Positions 12,430-25,533 are shown, numbered from the stretch's first letter. The stretch is 64,000 bases of DNA from Macrobrachium rosenbergii (GCF_040412425.1 NC_089753.1:45238913-45302912), one strand, 5' to 3'. Numbers and translations: made by a program. Notes: generated by a model not told the origin, from the sequence alone.

Positions 12430-12790
12430 ATATATACGGTACAAGGCTGAGTGTAGAGGGTGTCCTGTAAAAAGAGATAAAAGGATTAATACACCCAACA
12501 CTGACCCAATTTAACGGGATCAGTACTGCCAAAAGCTCCAAGGGGCTATGAAAAGGGGTACTTCTGACGGAGTTTCATCAATACTGTCAACAAATTTGAA
12601 CCTCTCCCTCCCACCACCAATAAAAAAGAGAAATTGCAGACACAAGCCAAGATAAAAGCAAAGGTGCATCAGGCATTTTCGATATAGTAAGAGGTTCAAA
12701 TTAACTTTTTTCAAAGTACAGCTTTGGAAAGTAACTAACGTTTATGTTGAAGGTCATTGCGATGCATTTAAAATATATACGTAAAAAAAT
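12430..12790. other. Unique sequence, no gene seen
   Basis: Only short frames without recognisable features. Confidence 0.5.
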
Positions 12791-12793
12791 TTC

Positions 12794-13077
12794 AAAACAC
12801 GCTTATATGAAAATGCACTAAATAGTGAAAAATAAATTTTTTTGAGACACCAGGATTTTTTAAAAAGTAATCATGTCTACAAAAATAAAAGCGTGGGCGC
12901 CAAACATGGAAGGAAATGCTACAACAAAAGAAATATGTATTTTTATTTCTTGTATCATCTCCTTCCATGTTTGGCGACCACGCTTTTATTTTTATAGACA
13001 TGAGTAATTGTAAGAAAATCCTGGTGTCTCAAAATTTATTTTTAATTTTTTTTTTATTTTAATAAAAGCGTGTTTTA
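12794..13077. mobile_element. Foldback MITE
   Basis: The two halves are inverted copies. GACACCAGGATTTT (about 12846) mirrors AAAATCCTGGTGTC (about 13015), and GCCAAACATGGAAGGA mirrors TCCTTCCATGTTTGGC near the centre. Ends contain AAAACACGCTT and AAGCGTGTTTT-type sequence. About 284 bp, no coding capacity. Confidence 0.8.
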
Positions 13078-13269
13078 AAAAAAATGAACATTTTTATTTT
13101 ATACTTTTTAGTTTTGACAGAAACTGTAACCGATTTATGATTGTAGCTAAAGAAAATGATATCTATCGACCCAAAGAAGGGTTGAAAAATCCATATAGTT
13201 ATACCGAGTCGAAGAAGTGAAAAATCCGAAGAGTTTCATACAAATCCTGAGATACTGGGAGAGGCCACT

Positions 13270-13715
13270 GTAGGGTCACTAGAGTCACTGCTGACCTACT
13301 GATCATGTAAGGTTGTATTGTTAACTGACAGAGTAACCATGCAAAATTTCAAGTCCATCGGAGGGAGGGAACAGGTCGAAAATTGAGTTACAAGATTTGA
13401 CCAAGACAAACTAACCAACAAACGGAGAAAAAAGCAAGCTAAATAAAAGCGTATAAAAAAGCGTATAATCAGCAAACTCCCTTTTCCCTTTAGAGAAGTG
13501 TCTTGTGAGGATTTTAGTGTGCCCTGTCTCAGCAAGTCTCTTGGGATGAGATTGCGACAAAGCCACTGGCGAATGAAAACCAGGAACCTTCTTCAATGAT
13601 TTGGACATCAGAGGAACAATCTGTTTCGTAATTAAAAGAACTCCCCACCCACCGGTCCTCGTCCTAGATTCGAATGCGGGCATCCTCTCACTTGGTAGAC
13701 AAGGATGCTAAAGAT
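13270..13715 (-). mobile_element. Probable tRNA-derived SINE, minus strand
   Basis: Read on the minus strand from about 13715 there is a tRNA-like anticodon arm region (AGCATCCTTGTCTACCAAG) and a B-box-like GCATTCGAATCTAGG, followed by about 400 bp of non-coding body. That body includes the word TGCAAAATTTCAAGTCCATC on the plus strand, common in crustacean repeats. No clear target duplication found. The minus-strand frames of 79 and 90 residues are not considered genes. Confidence 0.5.
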
Positions 13716-13719
13716 CACA

Positions 13720-14640
13720 CTTCATTAATTCTGACAGAAGACGGCACCAGGAAACTTAGAGCATCTTAAGTAAAATTAGATGACAATTATTGCTCGGTAA
13801 ATTCGCCAACTTCTGAGTCAAAGAGGGAATAACCTTTAGCGCTGTTAAGCTACTTCAAATATATATATATTTAAAAGTCGTTCATGGCAATCATCTCTAT
13901 TTAGCTTGAATTTTCATGCTTTGCCTGACTTTAAAACCCGTGATCACGACTCTCGTACTGTGCTAGCCACGGACTTTACTTATCTTCCTTAAACTGAGTT
14001 GTTAAAAGAACAATAATAAACTCGTTTTTTCAATAAAGCTATCCTATACGTCATCTTTATGCGACTTAATTTTAACTCTGGCGACACAGCGCAGTTCATC
14101 ACCCAACCTTTTTTTTCCGCATCAGTTTTTCATCTTTCCTTTTTACCTCATGCAAATTCAACAGCGGAACTTCACGCCAACAAAGAATACTCGGTTTAAC
14201 AAGCCCCTCCTCATAAATTCCAACTTTTGCTTGGGCAGAAACTCTTATTCTTTCTCCGTGCCAAAACTTTTGGAAAGTTTTCGCCACCTTCCTTCCCTCC
14301 TTCCCTCTTTTGCCATTCTGCAACTCATCATCTCTGAGATGTGCAGTCTGGTAGGGACGATTCCAAGTGACGGAAGAAGCGGGCAAAATTTATGGGAAAA
14401 GTATATAAACGAGAGAGAGCTAAGTTTACTGAATATTTAGATATTAAAGGAAAGACAGTTGTCTTGATTGTGGCTTCACGCACTTACAAAGGGAGTAATG
14501 TGGAGCGTAAAATGATATTAGGTGCACGTTTGAGAAATAGAATTCAGTAGAATATAAAGTGTAGTGGATTAACTGGGGATTTTAAGGCGCATACAACTAA
14601 AAATGATCAGGCACGTGTGTTTACATGTAAAAGGTACATA
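13720..14640. other. Unique sequence, no gene supported
   Basis: Overlapping frames of 95-96 residues on both strands near 14100-14440 lack motifs, and neither has convincing splice sites or codon bias. Confidence 0.5.
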
Positions 14641-14642
14641 CA

Positions 14643-14645
<3 letters not shown>

Positions 14646-14703
<58 letters not shown>
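14646..14703. repeat. (GA)n microsatellite
   Basis: About 58 bp of perfect GA. Confidence 0.97.
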
Positions 14704-14707
<4 letters not shown>

Positions 14708-14801
14708 ACATTTTCAAAACATGTCACATTTTTTAAACCAACCGCAAAACATCAAGTAAAGGTTAGTAAGAAGTAATATAAAAATGTACAGCCAAATGAA
14801 C

Positions 14802-14929
14802 GATTAGCGGAAGAAAAAAATTAACAACTCAAATAACGGTAAACTGAAAAATAAAAAGCTAAAACGATTAGCTGAAGAAAAAAATTAACTCAACTCAAAT
14901 AACGGTAAACTGAAAATAAGCTAAAACCT
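14802..14929. repeat. Tandem duplication of about 64 bp
   Basis: ACGATTAGC(G/T)GAAGAAAAAA followed by CTCAAATAACGGTAAACTGA occurs twice in succession with a few differences. Confidence 0.85.
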
Positions 14930-15149
14930 AGATATTATGATCAAATCTAAGTCCATTTCCAAAACGAATGTAAATAAAGGTTGCTCAAGGAAATTCCTGT
15001 GTCCAGCAAAGGCACAGGTTAAAGGTTATACACATCATTTTAATGAAGCGTATATTCAAAAATATGATACGTCATTGTATAAGGGGATACGGGGCCCAGT
15101 GAATGAAACATGATTTGTAGAGATTCCTCCAACGTTGGGATGTAAATAC

Positions 15150-15378
15150 ATATAAATGAAGCGGGTCTAAAAACTTACAAATGAAGCGGGTCTAAATACA
15201 TACAAATGAAGCGGGTCTAAAAGCATACAAATGAAGTGGGTCTAACAACATAGTAAGTGAAGCGGGTCTAAAAACATACAAATAAAGTGGGTCTAACAAC
15301 ATACAAATGAAACGGGTCTAAAAACATACAAATGAAGCGGGCCTAAAAACATACATATGAAGCGGGTCTAAAATCGTC
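15150..15378. repeat. 25-bp minisatellite, about nine copies
   Basis: The unit is AATGAAGCGGGTCTAAAAAC plus ATAC/A, at steps of 25 bp (15154, 15179, 15204 and onward). Copies carry scattered substitutions such as AAGTGGGTC or AACGGGTC. Confidence 0.93.
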
Positions 15379-15480
15379 GTCTGCTACAAAATACATCGGG
15401 GTGAATGACGACCTGAAAACATGACCTCACGATACGACGTTGAAGCATTAAATGCTATAGCATTCCTAAACAACCGTGGC

Positions 15481-15755
15481 TCCGTAGGGGAAGTAGTGCC
15501 GTCAGTGCACATTACGGGGTGCACTGTAGGCATTACTTAAGGGGTCTTTGCAGCGTCCCTTCGGCCTAGGCTGCAACCTCTCTCATTCCTTTATTCTTCC
15601 ATCTGACTTTCCGCCCTCTCTAACAATTGTTTTATAGTGCAACTGCGAGGCTTTCCTACTGTTACACCTTGCAAAACCTTCTTACTGTCAATTTTCCTTT
15701 CAGCGCTGAATAACCCCATAGCTCCCAGTGCTTGGCATTTTTCCTAAATTCTAAT
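15481..15755 (+). mobile_element. Dispersed shrimp repeat (SINE-like), copy 1
   Basis: It shares the order of words with 16005-16310: GTGCA(C/T)TGT(A/G)GGCATTAC, CTTCGGCC, CAATTGTTT(T/C)ATAGTGCAAC, TTTCAGCGCTGAAT, CCTAAATTCTA. From memory this is an abundant repeat in Macrobrachium transcripts and genomes. Non-coding. Confidence 0.75.
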
Positions 15756-16004
15756 CAAAACAACTGTGCTGAACTGCGAAATTAAAAAGTGCTTCTCACA
15801 GTGTCTTCGAACCTAATATACTACAGCCTTTCCATATTGGCTAGATTTCAAATAATGTTTTCCATAAGGCTAAAAATCTGGTCTCTGGTATCGACCAATG
15901 TCAATAAGTGGGTACAGGATTCAGCCTCAGTTTCCTGCATATCACCAGGTGAACTCCTCCTTTAACGTAACAAGCGGAGTTATTTGATTAGTATACTCCC
16001 TTAC

Positions 16005-16310
16005 CCCCGTAGTGAAATAGTGTCGTCAGGGGACATCACGCGGTGCATTGTGGGCATTACTTAAGGGTCTTTACAGCGTCTCTTCGGCCCCTAGCTGGAA
16101 TTCATTTCATTCCTTTTACTACACCCCCATTCATATTCTCTCTCTTATATCTTTCTTTCCACACTCTTGCATCAATTGTTTCATAGTGCAACTGCCAGGT
16201 TTTCCTCCTTTCAAACCTTTCCCCTTTCAAACCTTTCTACTTAATTTCCCTTTCAGCGCTGAATGACCTCATAGGTCGCAGCGCTTGGTCTTTGGCCTAA
16301 ATTCTATCTT
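16005..16310 (+). mobile_element. Dispersed shrimp repeat (SINE-like), copy 2
   Basis: Second copy of the same element as at 15481, clearly diverged from it. It ends in GGTCTTTGGCCTAAATTCTA. The two copies lie in direct orientation about 520 bp apart. The overlapping 72-residue frame is not a gene. Confidence 0.78.
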
Positions 16311-16680
16311 CCATTTCTATACTTTTTTACATCCACCTTATGACGTCACATACACAATCTGTTTTGTCAGCAAACAGTATGTTTTTTTTTTTTAGCAGAC
16401 GACAAAAAGAAAAATGAAATTCAAATCAAAACAAACATAAAAAAATGTATTTAAGATATGGATCTCTATTTCTTCAGGAGCAACAATCCTTAACATGCAA
16501 AATACTCTCGGTACACTGTGCTTGGACTTTAAAGCCTTGAACCTCGTTTTGTTATGGTGTTGTGCTTTTGTGCTGCCTTCCGATCGGCTCCGGTAAAACA
16601 TTGTCTTCATTTTAGTTTATCATTTCACATAGAATGCACTACTTTCTGTGTTTGTATGTACTCGCATACTTCTACATACA
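16311..16680. other. Unique sequence, no gene seen
   Basis: Contains a T run and short frames only. Confidence 0.5.
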
Positions 16681-16769
16681 TACATACATATATACACACA
16701 TATATATGTATATATATTTTACATATGTATACAAATACATATATAATATTTAAACATATCTATTATATA

Positions 16770-16773
16770 TACA

Positions 16774-16846
<73 letters not shown>

Positions 16847-16936
16847 AATAAAGGTTTTCGTTTTTATTTTTGTATATAAATACCTACCAGTATATATGGT
16901 ACAGAATAAAATACTTTGCTTGGATATTATATATAG

Positions 16937-17022
<86 letters not shown>
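16770..17022. repeat. Two (AT)n microsatellites
   Basis: Tracts at about 16771-16844 and 16938-17022, separated by about 90 bp. Both produce Y-I open frames without biological meaning. Confidence 0.96.
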
Positions 17023-17032
<10 letters not shown>

Positions 17033-17304
17033 GTATATAAGCAAATACCAATCTGAGGTAGTCAATCTCCCATATATACACATCGAGAGGCCATACCTTC
17101 CTCCCCAGCCTTTCAACATCCAATTAACTCGTCGCCCTTCCCTTTAAACGATGCTAATCTTCTTCCCCCTTCAATCACTTCCAGTTCTCCCCTATCTCTC
17201 TCTACCCGCCCTAACTACATCCACACAATTCACCCCTTCCCCTACCCCTCCCCAAATCGCCCCTTATCCACTCGACCCTGGGGTACTTCTCGGAACTTAT
17301 TGCC

Positions 17305-17624
<320 letters not shown>

Positions 17625-17639
17625 TAATGTGTTATGATA

Positions 17640-17914
17640 TACATGTACAAAAGTACAACATTTATGTTATATATTTACAATTTTATAATGACAAATATAG
17701 GTTTTAATGGTAATTTGAAAATCAATTAACATTTTAAACGGAATTCTTTTGAGTCTATCCTTCTGACACTAATACTGAAGATGCCACTTCTACCTTGATA
17801 TCACTGGGTAGACGACACAGTCACGGCAGTTCCTATACACAGTGGATTAAGACACAGTAATGTACACCGAGTTACCTAAAATACTTCTTAACTAAAAACG
17901 TAAAAATAACAAGC
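17640..17914. other. Unique sequence, no gene seen
   Basis: AT-rich flank between a microsatellite and a dispersed repeat. Confidence 0.4.
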
Positions 17915-18242
17915 GAAAGATGCGCCGGGGTTTGCTCGGCGCAGTCGAGTTTTCTGTACAGAGTATAATGCTGTATGAAACTCTCAGCCACGACCCTGCG
18001 GTGGCCTGTGTTGTTAGCACCTATAGCGATCATGGCTAACGCTAACCTTAACTAAAATAAAAACTACTGAGGCTAGAGGGCTGCAATTTGGTATGTTTGA
18101 TGACTGGAGGGTGGATGATCAACATACCAATTTGCAGTCTCTAGCCTCATCAGTTTTTAAGATCTGAGTGCGGACAGAAAAAGCGCAGACGGACAGACAA
18201 ATAGCCATCTCAATAGTTTTCTTTTACAGAAAACTAAAAATG
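17915..18242 (+). mobile_element. Palindromic caridean dispersed repeat, copy 1
   Basis: Starts with TGCGCCGGGGTTTGCTCGGC and ends near TTTTACAGAAAACTAAAA. The centre is a strong imperfect palindrome: ACTGAGGCTAGAGGGCTGCA and its inverse flank a short loop (18064-18155). The same element recurs at 20996-21306. I recall it as highly repeated in Macrobrachium. Non-coding. Confidence 0.85.
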
Positions 18243-18244
18243 GC

Positions 18245-18780
18245 GAAAAACAGTCAGCCAGACATTCATTATTACACTGACAAGGTTCACGTTTGTAATA
18301 AGCACCGAATAATGGGTTAAATGCTTTATTTATCATTTGATATCAACAAGGAAAATATCTCCTGCAATGCGAAAATAATCAGACCCATTTTTGTACTGAA
18401 GCTAGAATACGAATGAAAACAAACCTCATGGTGTAAGCTTGAAGTTCATTTTACCCTTTATTGAGACATTATTTATATGAGTCCTACAATAGTTATACCT
18501 AAAGTATCTCTAATAATAGGATTTTCTTCTAAAAATCTAGCGGAGGTGAAAGTTGCATAAAAGCAGAGAAAAACCAAATTTCAAGAGTGGATTTAAGATT
18601 AACTTATTATTTGAGGCCACATCTGAGCCCTTCTAAGTGAAACACAAAGCTGAGTAATAAGGACAGATATACAACATAATGAAATTCCGTAATATATTTC
18701 ATACTGCTGAAGAATATTCATTTCCTAAACTTCATTTTACAATCCATTAGGTCAGAAGATAAATACAGCATACTATTTCA
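18245..18780. other. Unique AT-rich sequence, no gene seen
   Basis: No frame or splice pattern worth calling. Confidence 0.5.
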
Positions 18781-18787
18781 TTATTAT

Positions 18788-18789
<2 letters not shown>

Positions 18790-18858
<69 letters not shown>
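18790..18858. repeat. (GA)n microsatellite
   Basis: About 68 bp of perfect GA. Confidence 0.97.
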
Positions 18859-18862
<4 letters not shown>

Positions 18863-18869
18863 TTTTTGT

Positions 18870-19380
18870 TTCTTATTACAATACACAAACACACACATAC
18901 ACATATTTAAATATTTATATCACAGGAAGAGAGAGACAAATATTTAATAAATGCAGCATCCAAAAAGATCAAAAACTCAGAAAACAAGTTCTAATTTTGT
19001 AACCATATTGATTTAGAACAACTTCAAAAGATTATCTTGCAATAATTCCAGAGACATGACTTTTAACGACGCGCAAATTAGGCAAACAAGTTAATTAAGC
19101 CTTTGACACCCATAAAAATGTCTCCTAGAAAAAGGAAAGAAAAAATGAACGAAGTTGAACTTCAGGGAGAAAGGTTTGTCAAGAAAGAAAGAGAGAGATA
19201 TTCCCCTGAAGACGTGCCACTCTCTCATTGATTCTTCCTCTTTAAAACTTCCTTGTGCTCTCTTAAAACTCATCAGACCGAAATTTCCTTCATCATCATC
19301 GCCTCTGGTATCCAGAAAGGGACGACCTCCCTTTCCTCTCTGTTCCACGAATACGTGGGTGTGAATAAAAAAATAAATAA
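18870..19380. other. Unique sequence, no gene supported
   Basis: Frames of 69-85 residues at 19091-19364 on both strands show no motif. Confidence 0.45.
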
Positions 19381-19383
19381 ATA

Positions 19384-19505
<122 letters not shown>

Positions 19506-19914
19506 TTCTACGCATGCACGTCATAAGAAAAAAAAATAGAGCAAGTAGAAGGAAACTCGGTTTACCTCCGCTTCAAGGAAAAGATATTATAACTACAAAT
19601 TTTGATAATATATTTTCCACTCGTGTAAAACATATATTGACAGAATTAGGGTACCATGAAAGTTGGCTGGAATTTCCAGTGCTGGAAAATGCGTAGTTAC
19701 AAAAACTATTCTTTACGAAGCACAAACTAAAATCCTATAGGTTCAAATATTCATGTGAATGAAAATACGAGAGAGAGAGAGAGAGAGAGAATATAAGAAC
19801 AGTTTTGTCATAGTAGGGTGAGGATTACCTCGTCAAAGCCCTCCCTGTTCTGGTGGTATATATTACGACATAGCTTTGAATACTCATGTCTAGCGTATTC
19901 TCTCTCTCTCTCTC

Positions 19915-20023
19915 TCCACCAGCTGCGACCCAGTGCTTAGGTCAATGATATGTTAAGAAACGCGTCCGTTCGAAAACTGAATATGAGGGCCTTGGTTATA
20001 TGAGAGCGCTCTTACCATTGCAC

Positions 20024-20029
<6 letters not shown>
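19915..20029 (-). mobile_element. tRNA-like SINE head, minus strand
   Basis: On the minus strand from 20029 the sequence TCGTGGTGCAATGGTAAGAG resembles a tRNA D-arm with A box. GTTTTCGAACGGAC, about 40 bases on, resembles a B box. The piece is bordered by (GA)n at 20027-20077 and a short (TC)n at 19900-19917. It is too diverged for a working tRNA. A SINE head or tRNA pseudogene is likely. Confidence 0.5.

Positions 20030-20077
<48 letters not shown>
20027..20077. repeat. (GA)n microsatellite
   Basis: About 50 bp of GA directly abutting the tRNA-like segment. Confidence 0.96.
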
Positions 20078-20079
<2 letters not shown>

Positions 20080-20282
20080 TTGAGGAGCAGGGCAATTCCA
20101 ACACTGAACCAGATAAGGCTAGGAAAGGACGAGAAAGACTTATCCGTTGTAGAGTCATCTAGTTGTTAGATCTATTACCAAGACCCACTAAGAGCGTCTT
20201 TGACCTCTCCTGCTCAATTTCCTGTATAAATTCACATCACCGTACGTTATTATTTTACGTCAATTATATCCAAAGAAAATAA

Positions 20283-20525
20283 GATTTGAGAAATATATCA
20301 ATAAACTGAAAACGTATGAGCAACTCCCAAATAATGCGCATCTTGCTTGCAAGTAGGAAAAGAAATATCAGGTAATCGTGTCATTATTATTGAATGAAGA
20401 TAAGTCTTTAAGTAAACTGGCGGAAGCCCCTGAAACAATGTATTATTACAATCTTGCCAAATATTATATAATAACGTCAATTTTACAAGAAGAAAATAAT
20501 AACGCCATCCACAGTTACAAAGACA

Positions 20526-20582
<57 letters not shown>

Positions 20583-20795
20583 GATACTTATGTTTAGCTT
20601 GGGATTCATTTCTCCCGAGCCACTAAGGTCTGAGAAATATATCAGTGATGGGAATTTATAAACCATCTACAAAACAATGCGCATCTTTTTTGCAAATAGG
20701 AAAAGAAATATCGGGTAATGTTGTAATTATTATTGAATGAAGATAACTATAGCAAACTGGAGGAAAGCCCTGAAACGATGTATTGTTAATACCTT
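20283..20795. repeat. Direct duplication of about 165 bp with a (TC)n between
   Basis: 20283-20452 and 20632-20795 share GAGAAATATATCA, AATGCGCATCTT, GGAAAAGAAATATC, ATTATTATTGAATGAAGATAA and CCTGAAAC(A/G)ATGTATT in order. (TC)n lies at 20527-20579 between them. Copies are clearly diverged. Confidence 0.8.
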
Positions 20796-20995
20796 CATTT
20801 ATAAAACCATCCTGCCGTTCTCTATATATCGAGCAATTATCCAGATAAGTTCATAAGTTTTCTTGTTTTCTGTATATTCCACAATGTTTTCTCTTTCATA
20901 ATGAAACTAATCTTTTGGGTAACTGACTGCCTCTCCTGACGTCATCGAACTATGAAGACACACACAGACAAAATAAAAGCAAAGAAGTTATGAAA

Positions 20996-21306
20996 AAAAC
21001 AGGTAAAAATGCGCCGAAGTTTAAACTTCGGCGCGATCGAGTTTTCTGAACAGTGTATAATGCTGTTTTAAACTCAGCCGCGGCCCATGGAACCTTCAGC
21101 CACGGCCGGTGGTGGCTTGCGTTGTTGGCACCTACTGAGGTTAGAGGGCTGCAGTTTGGTATGTTTGATGATTGGAGGGTGGATGATCAACATACCAATT
21201 TGCAGCCCTCTAGCCTCAGTAGTTTTTAAGATCCGACGGCGGAAATAAAAACTGAGGACGGACAGACAAACAACCATCTCAATAGTTTTCTTTCACAGAA
21301 ACTGAA
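20996..21306 (+). mobile_element. Palindromic caridean dispersed repeat, copy 2
   Basis: Same family as 17915-18242. It begins with the palindrome GCGCCGAAG...CTTCGGCGC (21009-21033) and holds the same central inverted repeat, here nearly perfect, around TGATGATTGGAGGG. Confidence 0.88.
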
Positions 21307-21309
21307 AGC

Positions 21310-21990
21310 ACTCAAAAGTTAAGAGGCGAAATCCCGTATTCTCCTTATAGAAGCAATGATCACTGACTACCTAAATCAATAGTAACAGTGCGTAGAGTTT
21401 CGGTTTCCTAAGCCTGAAGTATGTGCAACAAGGCCGAGCAATCCGCCTCTTAAAGGTCATTTCTATTCTGAAAGATATATTCCCGTCTTTCCCTGAATCT
21501 AATCACCTGCTATTATTCAGGAAGATTACATATAGTTGCATTGTCTTAAAAATCCACACTTTGTTTTTCCCGCAGTCCCGCTGACAAGACAGACAAGCAG
21601 ACGGACATGAAATAAACAAAAACCCGACACCGGAAAATCCCCACGGCGATATGAGTTAATGCAGTCTTTTGAATAAGTAGAAAGATGAAAAAGACATATA
21701 AAAATTCTACGGTAAATAACTCAGTAATCTGTAATAAATATATGGTGAATATGAAATTAATGCTTTTATTGTGAAAATACGGGGCAAGCATGGTAATGTT
21801 GAGAGACAAATGTGAAAATTTAAGATGATGGAATTGTTGAGTATAAAACAATACGCAAACGTCTATCAGGGGACTTGTATCTCGAACACTAATCATAGAG
21901 AGAAAATATTTTATGTCGGGTTTCTTGATCATCATTCATTCTGGAAAATGTAATTGAAATCCTACAGGCATACACACACACACCTAGATA
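21310..21990. other. Unique sequence, no gene supported
   Basis: A 129-residue minus-strand frame (21546-21935) has no recognisable domain. Its hydrophobic stretches look random. Confidence 0.45.
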
Positions 21991-21997
21991 CATAATT

Positions 21998-21999
<2 letters not shown>

Positions 22000-22076
<77 letters not shown>

Positions 22077-22083
22077 CGTGTGT
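22000..22083. repeat. (AT)n-(GT)n microsatellite
   Basis: About 55 bp AT followed by about 25 bp GT. Confidence 0.95.
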
Positions 22084-22720
22084 AAAACTAGTTGTCTATA
22101 TACATTAGCATTTCGAGTCTGCTGAATAAAGCACATTCCTTGTAAATGCATGAACATCTGTAAAAATGCCAATGGAGAATTCATCAACAACAACAAAAAT
22201 TGAGTTAAATTTACAATGAAAATAAACAAAAAGTATCATATCCAATTCTTTCTCTCTTTTTCTCTCTCAGCGAACCTTGGTATCAATTCTCCCCTTACCT
22301 GTAATGACAGGTGTCACGAGAACCGCCTTACCCCATCCAAGGACGTCACCGCGCATCAGAAAAGTTTTCCAAATGATATCTCCTCGAGCGAGAAAAAAAT
22401 ATCAGTGCTAAATATTTTATTTAGTTTTCTTCGCTTTACAGTATGTGCAACCTACTGTATTAAGTTTTTTATTTAATCGTTTATTTGCTTACAAGTCTTC
22501 TTAAAACGCAATATATTTTTTGGATGAATTCATTAATGACAGACATTGCGAGTGGAAATATTACAGTCACCCTCTGCTGACAGATTTATGTCATCTTGTT
22601 AGCTTCAGAAAGCATGATCTTTTGAAAACATCAACACAGAATGGAAACAAGCCAGATAATTCCTTAAAATATGAGATACAAAACAACTGCAATGGAGGGA
22701 ATATTCCTGTGTTCTTCGTG
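22084..22720. other. Unique sequence, no gene seen
   Basis: Short frames without motifs. Confidence 0.45.
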
Positions 22721-22722
22721 AA

Positions 22723-22723
<1 letters not shown>

Positions 22724-22803
<80 letters not shown>

Positions 22804-22839
22804 AAGAAGAAGAAGAAGAAGAAGAAGAAGAAGAAGAAA
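22724..22839. repeat. (AAT)n-(AAG)n compound microsatellite
   Basis: About 50 bp of AAT switch abruptly to about 63 bp of AAG. The I- and R-runs in the frame through it are artefacts. Confidence 0.97.
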
Positions 22840-23349
22840 GCTTGCTTCAGGTACGGTCACTAAAAAAAATAAAAAGTCGGCTACCAAGCATTTGAAGCGA
22901 CCAGTAAACGTGTGTGTTTATGTGTTAGCATGAGATCTCAAAACGGCTAAATTGCGACTGATGAAACTCAACAGAGAGTCTCACCAGGTGATGAGATAAC
23001 GAGACAACTGACTTCTAGGAGAAAACGGCCGAGCGTCGAGATGGTTTCCATGACAACAAACCTGACGTCAGCCCCGAGGAAATTACTACCAAAAGTAAAA
23101 ATGTTGTTGGCGGAGGTGCGCAGAAATGACTATGAAATGCAGGTGAAAAAATTATACAAAACGAATCGCCTGGTCACCTAACGACCAGTTTCCCAGGAGC
23201 CTTCACGTTAAGGGCCGGTAATTTCTTTATTTATTATGAAAGTCTTTCTATACGGCATTTCTAATGCATAACTCTGCTCAGCTGACTCACTCGGCTCGTA
23301 AAGTTAAAGTCACTGACCTGATTTCTCGGGCGTATCACAAAGTTCCGGG

Positions 23350-23350
<1 letters not shown>
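22840..23350. other. Unique sequence, no gene seen
   Basis: Comparatively GC-balanced stretch without recognisable coding features. Confidence 0.45.

Positions 23351-23352
<2 letters not shown>

Positions 23353-23386
<34 letters not shown>
23353..23386. repeat. (GA)n microsatellite
   Basis: About 34 bp of GA. Confidence 0.95.
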
Positions 23387-23388
<2 letters not shown>

Positions 23389-23389
23389 T

Positions 23390-24270
23390 TGCAAGCTTCT
23401 CCGTTATATCATTCTCCTTTTTTGCAGACCAAATCAGCCAGAATTTAAATAATCATTATATTACATTATTATATTAGATGAAACTCGAGTACAGGGCCAA
23501 AAACATAGAAACAAATACGTAGTTATATTTATAATGATCATATTTTAATTTATAAATCTGACTATGCACAGTTGGGCAAACATATTTTGATACACTAAGT
23601 TGTTAGATATTCTCAAGTGTCTAATCTTTTTCCTATTTGTTCGTTACTTCTGATATCTGTCCGTCTATCTAATTGGAAAGGCTGGTGCGATGCTAACAAA
23701 ATGGAATAAATATCCCAATTAATGCTACAGACCAACTGTAAACTTGACAGTGCTCTTGCACATATAGTTAGTCAGGACGAAGTAAAATAACATTGTTCTA
23801 CCGAATTGTAAAACGCAGATCCTTTTAAACCCGCCACCCGGAAAGAGAAAGTATACAAAACACAAACAGGTATGGGCCATGTAACTTTGACTTTAAACAG
23901 ACGAAGAAACTAGGCCTAACAAAATACATTCCTGACAAACAATTTACTCTGTGAACACTGCAATGCCGTGTTTGCATAGAAACAAGCAAAACACGGTAAA
24001 GTGAACTTTAATGTCCCACTCACTAAGGCAAAGAACAACCAGCTTCATTCATCTATAACCGACAAAGTCTTGCATTGAGGAACGATAAGACTTGAGTGGA
24101 TTGCTGACTTAGCGATAGGACGAAGGAAAACAGACAGTAAATTCTTACGGACAGATCGTGAGGCAAAATGTTCGAAAACAAACTTATCAGCCGGCAATAG
24201 AACTTTGAACGCTGGCTAAAGTCATCGAACTTGAAATAACTAGGTCAGAAGAAGAAGAAGAAGTAAATGA
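23390..24270. other. Unique sequence, no gene seen
   Basis: Intron-like sequence. No exon with convincing splice sites. Confidence 0.5.
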
Positions 24271-24560
24271 AGAACAGAGAGAGAGAGAGAGAGAGAGAGC
24301 ACAAGCTGATACGTTGATACGTTTACTTTTCAAAAATGTGATGTATGTGCCTGAGCAGATGTTGGATAATCCTACACTTCTTATGATTAATGATTAAATG
24401 GGAGATTTTCTTCATTCAGTTCTTTTACATGTATATGTAACACTATGCACAAACACAAACACACACAGATATATATATATAATCAAATATAAATATATAT
24501 ATAATGTCCCGCTGTATATGAGAAACTATCCTTGAACATTTCGCTACCGAAAACCAAGTG

Positions 24561-24632
<72 letters not shown>
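24249..24632. repeat. (GAA)n and two (GA)n microsatellites
   Basis: Short GAA run near 24250, GA at 24276-24298 and about 70 bp of GA at 24563-24632. The two long frames starting in the last tract are repeat-driven. Confidence 0.95.
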
Positions 24633-24633
<1 letters not shown>

Positions 24634-25054
24634 TCACCAACCCATCCATTCCGGCCCAACCAGATACATCTCAAAGACGAAAGGAAAAGGGAAGGGTCGT
24701 CTGTTCAGAGAATGTGCAGGAACAACAGCAGAACAGCAACGGGAGTGACAGTAATCAAAGGCCTTTTGGGATCAACGTCCCAGACCCTCATAAGGGAACA
24801 ATGAACTGCAGTGCCAGATTCCCTCTCCTTCAGAATGCTGCAGACGAGGGAGGGAGGCGCCCCTTCTTCTAAGCCTACAAGTGAAATCCTCCCTATCTCT
24901 TCTATACTCATCACTGAATCCTAAACAAACAAAGTTTATCTAGTAATTCTTTTGGTCCCTTCCGCTGAATGCACTGTCAACACCTAGAGGCCTCGTCCTC
25001 TTCTTCAAACGACTCTGGTGGTCATAAGTGGTTTATTTAGTTACGGAAGAGTTG

Positions 25055-25059
<5 letters not shown>

Positions 25060-25112
<53 letters not shown>
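25060..25112. repeat. (GA)n microsatellite
   Basis: About 52 bp of GA. Confidence 0.96.
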
Positions 25113-25114
<2 letters not shown>

Positions 25115-25377
25115 ACACATTTCGCGAAAATCAGAGGTTCCGAAAAGGATATAGTGCAGAGGACATATTCCTCAAGGCAAAAATTTTTCAGGAGCAGCAA
25201 CGCCAATGTCGGTAAGGACGTCATTTCCATTATCCTCCGCAGGCCATCTGACCGTGCTTTTAATCCCTCCCAGATTTGTGCTTCAGTATACCCGCACAGA
25301 ATAGCTTTTGAAGACGAATTTCCATACTGGAGATTCCCTGTTTTAGTGCGAAAGCGGCCATGTTTTTATGTGTGTGT

Positions 25378-25489
<112 letters not shown>

Positions 25490-25533
25490 CATATATACAA
25501 TACATACGTTATATACTGCAATGGATATAAATG

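Noticed and set aside
14099..14440. Two opposing frames of about 95 residues
   Set aside because: No motif, no splice or promoter context, and both strands open equally.
15150..15378. CRISPR-like array
   Set aside because: The 25-bp units are contiguous without spacers and the genome is eukaryotic.
21546..21935. Minus-strand frame of 129 residues
   Set aside because: AT-rich chance frame; hydrophobic stretches without pattern and no homology recognised.
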